A stretch of 64,000 nt of DNA from Thalassobacterium sedimentorum (GTDB taxonomy: Bacteria; Verrucomicrobiota; Verrucomicrobiia; Opitutales; Coraliomargaritaceae). A model generated the notes under the pieces. It was not told where the DNA came from and did no database searches. It saw only the letters and a program-made list of their open reading frames with translations. The position numbers were made by a program, and so were the translations under genes. The stretch is from NCBI RefSeq assembly GCF_031127905.1, contig NZ_JARXIC010000007.1:1-64000 (forward strand), read 5' to 3'. The stretch's first letter is position 1; every line of letters starts with the position of its first letter. Positions 46,401 to 53,002 of the stretch are shown in pieces.

Positions 46401-46906
46401 GTCTTCTCAGTTGTGTTATCATCATCTGAACGGGCACTATACGTGTAAACAAGCTGATAGGTGCCCGCAACCACTGTACTGTAATCGTCGGCAACAAGTC
46501 CATAGCTCAGCTCCACCGACTCACCTTGCGCCAAATCAAACTCACCACCCGTGCCAAGATTCACCGTCAAAGTGGTCCCCGACTGCGTTGCAGTTGCCGT
46601 AGTGCTCACAGCACTCACCGAACCAGACACATAGGAAAATCCATCTGGCAGCTCAACATCGAACTCTAAATCATACGCAGTGGCGCCGGCGTTATAAATG
46701 GTGGTCGTGAAAACATCACCGTTGTTACTTTGTGAACTGCCGTCCCAAACGGCGCCCACATCCATATAATTATCGCGCGTCGGATCAGCTGGCGTGAAAG
46801 TATGCTCCAGCGTCAAATCAGCGGCGACCGCCCCTGCTGCAGTCAATAAACTTAGAGCGATAAAACTAGAGCGCCGGAAGTTTCGTCTGATAAATTGAGC
46901 GAACAT
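37466..46906 (-). CDS. Giant secreted DUF11/SdrD_B multi-domain protein (3146 aa)
   Basis: A 3146-residue protein with signal peptide (SSFIALSLLTAAGAVAA). Nearly all of it consists of DUF11-type beta-sandwich modules with the family pattern G-x-x-[VI]-x-[FY]-x-[VIL]-x-x-x-N and LPxGxxY, e.g. DEVTYTVTLNN followed by DTLPEGLSYKVGS. Two SdrD_B-like modules (about 2679-2900; SGTVFEDESFNRVIDPGED and SGVVFQDDGIGSGTPNDG) come late, then a last DUF11 module ends the protein (VTYQVTVDDN). There is no LPXTG, PEP-CTERM or barrel. The first half has many cysteines, while residues 1493-2964 have none. It is the last gene of a four-gene unit, 12 bp after the barrel protein. Probably a long surface fibre or adhesin; exact role unknown. 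Confidence 0.85.
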   Translation of the reverse strand: MFAQFIRRNFRRSSFIALSLLTAAGAVAADLTLEHTFTPADPTRDNYMDVGAVWDGSSQSNNGDVFTTTIYNAGATAYDLEFDVELPDGFSYVSGSVSAVSTTATATQSGTTLTVNLGTGGEFDLAQGESVELSYGLVADDYSTVVAGTYQLVYTYSARSDDDNTTEKTEVTTSLQNVLTQLGASILTLTPSTQTRGIGETAAWQATVTNTGFGGLFDVVIDLTDIYSNTSFINPSVTQSSPALSAIGSQIYVLPYLAPGEEFVLDLTAEVASCDGLGISVTNDELTEVNSSTKVAAIVLDLDLPMVDFTPPTIALDYLTASSASMTVTNTSSSGNAEDFSFQTNLNTLPVIISNVTGDFTYDEATGVFTLVNGADVTNSDALLGGESATLNFDIVAADSCSGAVGSVTWTSVYSNQCGDMYAIPIKSGSILASGARPSVDLQMDSSVNRVRVGAPGLFELELTADEVARIDSDLIVVQITASDNGRIVGFSDATDISPTVDPAADPAITTYTWTVDKAVAAGSVSLDVLYEIGEDPCLGGESFSISSSVSGVQSVVTASGDQCELSANAAQTVIIQNNPSPESELLFNVDGTGFETGEPSADTTRDIAAGEGEFIPIEVEYAFEDGYVGSWIGATYTDDFGGLDTQELVGGSLTVSFGSGDTLTTGPVAVPASAVTQSVGGLSIDLDFLALPAYLNEAAVSDTIIHFNYSTTVPYSELEGAASRGVTHVSVLSLDEPVGAVPSSACVEDLELTFTQVLAYTIERADAVLGISVPASLMECEVFDVTLTVNNRNDKNISNVLVTLNTPTTNFPYTYIVGQTPSYGGAFVGNVSYDENGGLNPTFTYDPSELTSSGTITVQFMRDPGTNVVPISATVAFDDRQTAPDDNRVFTSAASAGPSSVLAGELILNVTPNTEVQMNNGRVEWLITVQNVSAGAALNSVITNAIPAGLVVHEVDTNAANAAYAAPVNAVTISGSDAIFDLGDLASGAIRKIKVIAELETGSDCEIPDGTNVVTASWGCSTDLSQSVVGMGPNIRFGTGSLQVVHDTTESYAELCEEGVIRIKIKNTGDAELNEVLINEYLDELTTGLTIVPGSAFYWTDNEPAGTVNSIPDPSGSGTAGDPYVFTIKDGGLIPIAELVNAFDDDATTVNSLTIGFNISTTNPEQLSEPTAAPTIQASARADLFCGDFVNSPGVPFLIPIKRPDISTDLLVSNTDLSLAPAELTVGATGQDVVWSFEISNMGQAPAENVRVQVPLTASNSTATIAVNGSNIGSYDGSWIDINDIPAASGGSAGVVTVTVTETLGNICVNTYDNVAQVTWGCSSVIGNAPNVIDTPTLNFDTADVLMSPVFDPAQDGFTREFIRENDARGRVVVSMENTGAQALNFEILEDLPDNVALDETVAPVVTGTSDLVYDSVDLSDPTRPIFSFTGTVDYLDSFDFTFYVRSTIEDDARTASFPDLTDEEETANAYDPTISFPNEGLTIVEYTNSCGDEFDTSINADYDIRQPDLDINFAANDGAVDANVLNRVVFLDQPETFNIWVRNEGVGGSRATEAEVVITLGPAWTGATVTYDGNGGVSSAAPGGGTAYTFAPSVVGTFNTGANREKQFVVTATPTDVAGQDLGVKVDVDAVQILEDGSTEGVDLSTDTRAFRVIGVDVDKEFVSGTTSENLTADERDLVIGEEATFDLMVKFFGGDAGFDDIQNLVIRDSLGNSDAADRGLGLVSIDTTGTTIGATTTTSPSDPVQTEVIDFEASPGSITAANNTFQARIVTRVLNDTNLAAVNSDEKELFNNLGVAFDFYSAFYRSNNENDGFSGGTARPGLHDSETITVQRPTLSVEKTVRNVTESLTGSFAATASGEGTDVFQYKIVLTNTDSTAVDVPLFDLNLEDQISSKLQFIDGSGADAAYKAGADTDGDDSVDVFYTGTVIGGDLQVNASNLVLATLGENLVQLDPGESVAFHYFVRAQISVNPGESIQNTVIVKGDTLPGASGSQSGTLGSTGDDDGALELSAEDSAQITINSVSQSKVIKNTSDGSDDASSVHIGEQVEFEVSIVLPQGTAPDLQILDTLSEEFQLVDIGNVIYGGSVSATNVIPVTSPTAGALPVNGGSLDFTWSFGDTVVTAGSEAERSITVRYTTQIRNLDPETFKRGDTFKNSASYTFTGASEDTDIVDVTLIVAESNLLVTKVATPTEDLDAGDEVTYTVTLNNATGTAPAYDVNIVDTLPEGLSYKVGSTTVTDNSGLIGTLGEPDLDAALNELTWGREQSSSVNLDITAGGQLVFTYVATVDDSVQPNQELTNDLAVDWSSLDGDPGPDLGVAVGTAGANNGERLYSGDADATVTIANTSIQTTKTASGDTLPLDTTDDGFRVGDIVTYTIEVDVMEGTHEEFKILDTLPAGMAFVDFEAITPIGDGSADGFTYTALNAGTTAPLADATGELIFDLGTVVNVGDTDTDNDTLTLVYRARITDVAAVTVPDGDESTDDSELTLTNSVRLSFLDVDDETVITEPTTEDVVVKQPELIIEKDRLLPAAINKILEGETMRFQLTVTNTGDAPAYNMAVLDTLPVGMRTVPPVLISATLDGSDVKASLEATATYDSGSGEWELGELSDTQILEVDDTLVIVYEVVMDDPVDGGQTLTNLADVPVYYSKPSSDTDGRRTYDNVEPDEEVILTTILVSGTVFEDESFNRVIDPGEDWGEGETVYVNLVQDGVVLDSVVVNPGSGDYEFDRVSGGDYSIVVTDSPTNQNPVAPGVFIFYDAAPTDGRLLITAGPDDIFDQDFPLVTGAYISGVVFQDDGIGSGTPNDGVQNGAEAGIGKVTVRLTDGGSNVYDTVLTNGAGEFRLLVPESVPNGSTLVVEEYNLSSYLSTGGDAGSTGGSYNRVTDRISFVYTAGQSESDLAFGDIPANSFLTDGQQTIEPGAVAFYSHTFIAGTGGEVSFDIDSALNPALPGWGQTLFRDSNCNGQLDDGEPRLIHPSAAITVSAGEQICLIVKDSSPAGAPFGAQNLNTVTATFTYTNSAPALADDVLVRTDLTTIGIETTAGLELLKAVDKATASPGETITYTLTYTNNGAGALDDIIIYDSTPAYTTFALAPTPTYPLSLTNVVISAPNVGETGGIVWTFEGELEPGETGTVTYQVTVDDN

Positions 46907-46918
46907 AGTTGGTAGAAA

Positions 46919-49900
46919 TTATTTACGACCGAAACCGAGCGTGTTTTCGTCGAACTTAAAGTTAAAGGTAATGAAGAAGCCGGATTGAGTTCGGCCGGAG
47001 GTCTCAAAGTCACGATCCGTGAAGCCCCAGAAGTTATAGCCAAGTCCGAGGCGGAAGTTCTCCACCACCCACATCCCAATCTCAGGACCGAGACCATAGT
47101 TAAAACCAGCATCGCCATCGTCCCACATCAGCGAGTAGTTCAAACCAATATCAAAACGATCGCAAATGTCGCGGCGCACCCGTCCATTAATCAGATAAGC
47201 GGCATAGTTATCGGAAAAATCGTCGTCGGCACTGCTTTCATTCACCCACTTGGCCGCCAGGCGATTCGTCCAAATCCAATTTTCATCAGGCTGGTAGTTG
47301 AGCACATGGGAGAGCACATTAACATGACGCTCTTGGCTGATGGTATCCAAAATATCCATCCCGTCTTCATACTTATACTCATGTAATAAGAGCATATTCC
47401 AAACATCCTGATCTGTCTGGCGCCAAGCAAAACCACTGCGTATGCGAATCTGAGTCAGATCGTCGGTGTCGGCGTCTTTATTCGTCTGCTCGTATACGTA
47501 GGTTTTAGTCAAAATACTCCAATTACGATTGAGTTTGCGTGCATAACCGACGGTGGCGAGCACACTGTCATTGGTGTCGGCGGTACGATACTCCAGGCGG
47601 CTAGTGGCCTTCCAATCCGTCGGCGCAGTGTATTCAATCGAAGCAGTCGCTGCCGTGGATTCGTTGGTGGTCTCACCAGAGAAAGGACGGACTTTCTCAA
47701 AGGTCGTATTGAGGCGGAGTCCCTCGGCCACGGCCCATTGATTACGCAGCCCTAACGCACCTTCAGCTTGCTCACCATCGATGGCATCACGCACGCGGTA
47801 TTCGTTAAAGTACTGACCGCCCTCCATGTAATCAGTTTCAAGTCCAAAGAGCGTGCGGTTGTTTTCTTGTGTATCGTTGAGCGTAAATTCGTTACCGAGA
47901 GAGTTAATAAACTCATGAGTGACATAGGCTCGTGTCTTCGTGCTCAACTGATAGTCCGCACCAAAGAGCACGCGTGATTTATCAGTGTCACTGACGTCTT
48001 GCTCGACTTCACCGCGTATCCGCATGTCAGGCACATAAGGCATCGGGGCGGATGCCGCGACGATCGCGCTGGTGACGGTGTTGGGGGTAATCTCTTCGCT
48101 GGTGGCAGGAATCGCGGTGCTCAGGCTCGCAGGGGTGCCCGTTTCATGGGAAACACGCCCCCCGACACCGATTTCGACTTGGTTCGCAAAACGACGATAG
48201 GCCATGCCTTTGACACCCTTACGGCTACCCTCGGTGATCACATCTTCCTCATAAATCGCTTCAACTTCGAGGCGCGTGCGCTCATCAATCAAATGCGTCA
48301 CTTCCGCGCCGGCTTCGATTCTACCCGCCGTGAGTGAGGCGGTCGGATTAACGAAAGTTTCATCGGCTTCTCCATAGAAAATACGCGCTTCTGTGCGCTC
48401 ACCGGCACGACGTATCTCGGCGCGGTATGCGGTACCATCTCCTTCAACGAGATCCTCGCTCTGAGCGACTTCAGTGATCAAATACGAATCGTAAGGCAGC
48501 TTCACGGTAGCATTCGCACTCTTTAGCTCATAATCGACTTCGGGGTTTTCATCACGCACATAGCCTGCACCGACTTCGAGGTGCTCATTCACCTTAACTT
48601 GAGCATTGCCCCCATAAACCAAATGCTCTTCGCCTCCCTCATCCACTTCATACGTAATACGAATCGATTGTGGGTTGAGTTCGGTATCAAAACTCGCGAG
48701 TGGACGGCGCAGCACCAAGCTACCCGAAAACGCTTCAAACTCGTAATCCACATAACGGGTCAAGGAGCGTGTTTCCAAAATCACGGCAGGCTGATTGCGA
48801 TCCCGAACCAGAATTTCAACTTTCTCGGAGTTGAGTAAGCCGTTGCGTGCACTCAAACGGAAGGGACCTGAAGTGCCGTTGGCTGAAATTTCATCGATCA
48901 CCTGTTGGGCAGAGGTCTGGCTAGCGAAGCCAGTCAGTTTGACTCGATCGTTCTCGTATTGCCCTTGGAATCCATTGAGCGAACGACTATAGTCGCCGAA
49001 ATCGACCGCCTCGTGCTCGCTGCGTGTTTCATAATCGCCCCAGAGTAGGAAGGAGCGTTTTTTATCGATGCGCACATAGAGTTTACCGGATGACTGTGCA
49101 TCGTAACCACGCACGGAGGAGTCGCCATAGATCGGATAATACTTATCAGGGTCAATGTCGCGGAATAACTCAGCATCGTCATCCTTATCCGAATCATAGG
49201 CTGCAGTCAGCAGCATGTCGCCCTTGATCTTACCCTTGAGGAAGAAGGCTGCGCGCCCCTCGAGTCGGTCGTCTCCAGAGTCAGAGAGCGTGCGTAATTC
49301 CTCTTCAAAACCGCTACCTTCATGAGCGGGGGTGATGGAGTCCTTACCGAGGTCGCGCAGATGTATGCGACCTTGCACAATACCAGCCGCCACCATCGGA
49401 CGCAGATCCGGCAAAAAGGCGAACTGCTCACTGCTACGGATGATACCGCTACTGACGTCAATGCGCACATCCGAAGGCTCAGCCGGAGGCAATAAGCGGT
49501 AGACGCCCTGGCCTTCCGTCAAAAAGACTTGGGTGCCTAACTCTGCCGGATTCACATCCTCGACATCCCAACGCCCTGCAGTGGTTTCAAGTGTCAATGG
49601 CAAACGTGCAGAGACCAGCGTGCCGTTCTCGTCCACCACACGTACCGACACTTCGACCGGTGTGATCCCATCAGCCACGGGTTCGGCATCAGAAAGTTCT
49701 AAGGAGATAGTCGCCAGGTTCGCAGGCGCTAAAAGACGTATAGTCTCGGAACCACGTGCGTTGCCGAAAAGGTCGAATTGTGTCGCGGTCAACGTATTCT
49801 CCCCCGGGTTGAGTGGCACACCTACATACTCAACAGCTTGAACGCCACGATCACTCGCTTCAACTCGCTTGCCGATTCGTGCTTCGGAAATTTCATGACC

Positions 49901-52882
49901 ATTCACTTCAAGCTTCAGAACGGTTCCTAATTGAGCTTTAATACGCACACGTGCCTGAGCAAGCGGCAGCGTGTCGCCGTCTCGCAAATCCATAAAACCG
50001 ACATCGGCATTTGTCACCGCATCAATTTCCGCTTCCAACGGCAAATGTGGCACTGCAGCGACCGCACGCTTAGGCAAGCGAGAGTTACCATCAGTTAGTG
50101 TATCCGGTGGTAGAATCGGCTGATAGAAACTGGTATTGATTTGCGCCCCCTCGATGGTGCCGGCAGCATCGTCACTAATTTGGTTGATCCCCGAATTTTG
50201 CTCGTTGTCTTCGTAATCGAAATTTCGTTTTAGCGAGCGATCGATTTCGGGAGTGAACACGGCACCTTTTTCCACACGACCCGCCACCTCGGCCAGCAAT
50301 TCCGCTGTCGGATTCACAATGCGGAAGTTAGCCTTATGCAGCTCTCCATTACGCATATCAGCAAAGCGGCTGCCAGGATCATTTGCGTTGCGCCCGTCGA
50401 TGATTGCGAGCTCTGCGCCAGTGGGCAGCGTGTAGGTATCCAGCTTCACTACGTGCGTAATCGCGCGCTGACCGTAAATACTATATTTACCTTCCACGTC
50501 GGTAATCGCATAGGTCCCATCTTCGAGGAAAATACGCACGCCTGGCACGACTGGCTCGAGCACATCGTCGCCTTCCCCATCGTCATCTTCACCATTGGGG
50601 CCAAAAGTGTCGTGAATCTTGTTGTCGTTTAGATCGACGAAAACTTTACCGAAAATCACGCCCTTATCCGTAAAGACCCCCTGATCGATATCAATCTTGG
50701 CCGTGGCCACATTACTCGAGGAAGGCGCGGCGCCACGACTGTGTGCTTGCGCACGATTGATACCGTCACCGCGATCTGCGCCAAAGGCCACACGAGCACG
50801 ATAAGTCAGCACGACAGTTTGACCATCCGCCACATTGCCCAATTCAAACTGTAGCGTGGAGCCCGGCTCTCCCTCTGGATCTGGCGCTGCGACGCCATCA
50901 ATCCGAGTGCTCCCCCCAATATAAGTGACCCCCGCAGGCATCACGTCCCGAATATAAGCACCTGGCAATCGAGCGCCTACGGTATTATCAAGTGTAATCT
51001 TATACTGTACAGAATCACCGATCTCAACCTCACTGCGATTCACTTCCTTTTCCAACACGAAGCCCTCGGGCGATTCGGTATCGAGCGGAATATCAAGAAA
51101 GACAGTGCCAGTGGCTACGTTCACTGGAAATGAAAGTCCATACGAACCAGCGGTATCGATACGTGGCGATGCATCCGGCCCTTGAATATTGGGTAGCAGG
51201 GTCTCAGGCACGACACTGGGGAAAGTATATCCCAGCGGTGGCGTCACCTCTAAGACGTATTCGCCCGCAGCAATTCGAGGAAATTCGAAACGTCCATCTG
51301 CGCCCGTCACCACAGTGCTTGGAGCCGGAGTCACACCGTCGGCCTGGAAGACATCGACAGAAGCACCCGTATCAGTCACAATACGCACGGTCGCCCCAGC
51401 AAGACGTTCCCCAGTGCGACTGTCAAAAACGATACCAGCGGGATCGATGAGAATCACAATTTTTGCCACGCCATCCGGGCAGGTATCCCCAAGCATAGAA
51501 CCGGTCAGCATATCGCTCGGTGTGGTCTGTAAAATGGAGTCGCTACTATTGGCAAAGCCTTCCACCGTGGGCACCCCGTTGGCAAAGTCACCCGTACTCG
51601 GTAGTCGGAAGATACCGGTATTAGGGCCTGTCTCGATGAGCGGCAAGGTCAACTGATCGCCAGTGCCCTCAGAGGTGAAACTCATTTCAAAGCTATCTGC
51701 CTGTGTCTGATCGATATTGTAGAAAGCGGCATCAACTTCAAAGAAAACACTATCGCCCGATTCGATAATCTGCGTCGGTTGCTGCAAATTCGCATCGTCA
51801 AAAGCGGTAATGACCGGACAACCAACGGGCACACGCACAGTCACTAAATTCGAAATCAGCTGTTCGGTCAGCCCGCTCTCGATATAGTAGAGAAAACCTT
51901 CATTATCGAAGCTACCGCTGGCATTGGCAGCCACCGTGACTTCAAATCCAGCGCTCAGCACCTGCGCCGCAGCCACTGCGGAACGGGCAAAGACGATCGC
52001 CTTGACCTCATTCAAATCCGCTGGCGCGGTCGCCGTAAAATTATAGTCAGAAGCAGCGTCATGTAAGTGGTAATACACTTCCCAACCCGCGCTGGAAGTC
52101 ACGCGGCTGAAAACCGTATTACGCGGCATCACATCACGCATAAAAATGCGATTCAGCGAGCTACCATCGACATTAATAGTCACCGGTTGCAACGCTGTGG
52201 TGCCATTCAGCAGGCGCAAGGTGTATTCAACAGGATCACCTGGTAGCGCCTCAGTGCGATCGACGCTCTTCAGCAACTGTGGATCGGATAAGCCAACGAT
52301 AGCCGTGTCCGTGACAAATTCAGTGAGCGTGCTACCATCAAGCGCTGCGGTAAAGGTCGCGATGCCCTGATCGCCAGTTTGCGCGGTGGGGGCAACAATG
52401 CCAGAAAGGATATATTCACGCGCAGCACCAGGATCGAGTGTGACGGTGCTCCCGTCAGGAATAATAGGCTCGCCGGTATCGACGATGCCATTCCCATTTA
52501 AATCTTCAAACAAACGAAGCGAGCCGAAATCATAATCGTCGCCCGACTCGTTCTGGTAACTGAGGGTATAGCTTGAGGTGGTGTTCCCCGTATTTGTTAA
52601 AGTGTGATTAAAGGATGTACTGGAACCAGGGGCAAGAAAGACGCTGCGGTCATTGACCAGAGATATGCCTGGTATGCCCTCGATACGGACAATCACTTGA
52701 TTGGATGATAAATTGTACTGCTCTGCCGTGTCAGGAATAAAAACGAACGCAGTCGCTTGATTAATGATCCGCGTGCCCGGATCAGCCGCGCGCAAACCGC
52801 ACACTGTAGCCAACAAAATCAGCCCAAACCATAAGCATGAGTGAAGATGAGATGCGAAGTGTCTGTAGAGTGTAATGCGCAC
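46919..52882 (-). CDS. DUF11-SdrD_B protein with C-terminal outer-membrane beta-barrel (1987 aa)
   Basis: A 1987-residue protein beginning at GTG. The signal peptide is followed by GTRIINQATAFVF and LVNDRSVFLAPGSSTSFNHT, the same N-terminal design as the 914-residue protein. Modules in order: DUF11-like (about 35-380), carboxypeptidase-regulatory-like (about 500-600), DUF11 (about 615-730), SdrD_B-like (about 740-810; GKVFVDLNDNKIHD), and an Ig/invasin-like domain (about 1075-1160). From about 1164 to the end the sequence alternates hydrophobic and polar residues with many Tyr/Trp/Gly, as in outer-membrane barrels, with YYPIYGDSSVRGYDAQSSG near its start. It is probably embedded in the outer membrane, displaying or exporting the other operon products (inference). 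Confidence 0.82.
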   Translation of the reverse strand: MRITLYRHFASHLHSCLWFGLILLATVCGLRAADPGTRIINQATAFVFIPDTAEQYNLSSNQVIVRIEGIPGISLVNDRSVFLAPGSSTSFNHTLTNTGNTTSSYTLSYQNESGDDYDFGSLRLFEDLNGNGIVDTGEPIIPDGSTVTLDPGAAREYILSGIVAPTAQTGDQGIATFTAALDGSTLTEFVTDTAIVGLSDPQLLKSVDRTEALPGDPVEYTLRLLNGTTALQPVTINVDGSSLNRIFMRDVMPRNTVFSRVTSSAGWEVYYHLHDAASDYNFTATAPADLNEVKAIVFARSAVAAAQVLSAGFEVTVAANASGSFDNEGFLYYIESGLTEQLISNLVTVRVPVGCPVITAFDDANLQQPTQIIESGDSVFFEVDAAFYNIDQTQADSFEMSFTSEGTGDQLTLPLIETGPNTGIFRLPSTGDFANGVPTVEGFANSSDSILQTTPSDMLTGSMLGDTCPDGVAKIVILIDPAGIVFDSRTGERLAGATVRIVTDTGASVDVFQADGVTPAPSTVVTGADGRFEFPRIAAGEYVLEVTPPLGYTFPSVVPETLLPNIQGPDASPRIDTAGSYGLSFPVNVATGTVFLDIPLDTESPEGFVLEKEVNRSEVEIGDSVQYKITLDNTVGARLPGAYIRDVMPAGVTYIGGSTRIDGVAAPDPEGEPGSTLQFELGNVADGQTVVLTYRARVAFGADRGDGINRAQAHSRGAAPSSSNVATAKIDIDQGVFTDKGVIFGKVFVDLNDNKIHDTFGPNGEDDDGEGDDVLEPVVPGVRIFLEDGTYAITDVEGKYSIYGQRAITHVVKLDTYTLPTGAELAIIDGRNANDPGSRFADMRNGELHKANFRIVNPTAELLAEVAGRVEKGAVFTPEIDRSLKRNFDYEDNEQNSGINQISDDAAGTIEGAQINTSFYQPILPPDTLTDGNSRLPKRAVAAVPHLPLEAEIDAVTNADVGFMDLRDGDTLPLAQARVRIKAQLGTVLKLEVNGHEISEARIGKRVEASDRGVQAVEYVGVPLNPGENTLTATQFDLFGNARGSETIRLLAPANLATISLELSDAEPVADGITPVEVSVRVVDENGTLVSARLPLTLETTAGRWDVEDVNPAELGTQVFLTEGQGVYRLLPPAEPSDVRIDVSSGIIRSSEQFAFLPDLRPMVAAGIVQGRIHLRDLGKDSITPAHEGSGFEEELRTLSDSGDDRLEGRAAFFLKGKIKGDMLLTAAYDSDKDDDAELFRDIDPDKYYPIYGDSSVRGYDAQSSGKLYVRIDKKRSFLLWGDYETRSEHEAVDFGDYSRSLNGFQGQYENDRVKLTGFASQTSAQQVIDEISANGTSGPFRLSARNGLLNSEKVEILVRDRNQPAVILETRSLTRYVDYEFEAFSGSLVLRRPLASFDTELNPQSIRITYEVDEGGEEHLVYGGNAQVKVNEHLEVGAGYVRDENPEVDYELKSANATVKLPYDSYLITEVAQSEDLVEGDGTAYRAEIRRAGERTEARIFYGEADETFVNPTASLTAGRIEAGAEVTHLIDERTRLEVEAIYEEDVITEGSRKGVKGMAYRRFANQVEIGVGGRVSHETGTPASLSTAIPATSEEITPNTVTSAIVAASAPMPYVPDMRIRGEVEQDVSDTDKSRVLFGADYQLSTKTRAYVTHEFINSLGNEFTLNDTQENNRTLFGLETDYMEGGQYFNEYRVRDAIDGEQAEGALGLRNQWAVAEGLRLNTTFEKVRPFSGETTNESTAATASIEYTAPTDWKATSRLEYRTADTNDSVLATVGYARKLNRNWSILTKTYVYEQTNKDADTDDLTQIRIRSGFAWRQTDQDVWNMLLLHEYKYEDGMDILDTISQERHVNVLSHVLNYQPDENWIWTNRLAAKWVNESSADDDFSDNYAAYLINGRVRRDICDRFDIGLNYSLMWDDGDAGFNYGLGPEIGMWVVENFRLGLGYNFWGFTDRDFETSGRTQSGFFITFNFKFDENTLGFGRK

Positions 52883-52923
52883 TTTAGATAGCTTAATGAG
52901 TCATCAACAAGACAGCCTTAAAG

Positions 52924-52962
52924 GAGGTGCCATGCGGGGGATCGGACCCGACACGGCACCTC
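52924..52962 (-). promoter_or_regulatory. Two-level inverted repeat between DUF11 genes
   Basis: The outer arms gaggtgcc (52924-52931) and ggcacctc (52955-52962) are perfect, and an inner cggg (52935-52938) pairs with cccg (52947-52950). It lies in the 120-bp gap between the 914- and 1987-residue genes. No T-run follows on the minus strand, so it is more likely a processing or partial-termination element that sets different levels for the two genes than a full terminator. Confidence 0.5.
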
Positions 52963-53002
52963 ATATTTAAGGTTAGCCTAGGAGAGTTGACGTAACTCTG
53001 AT

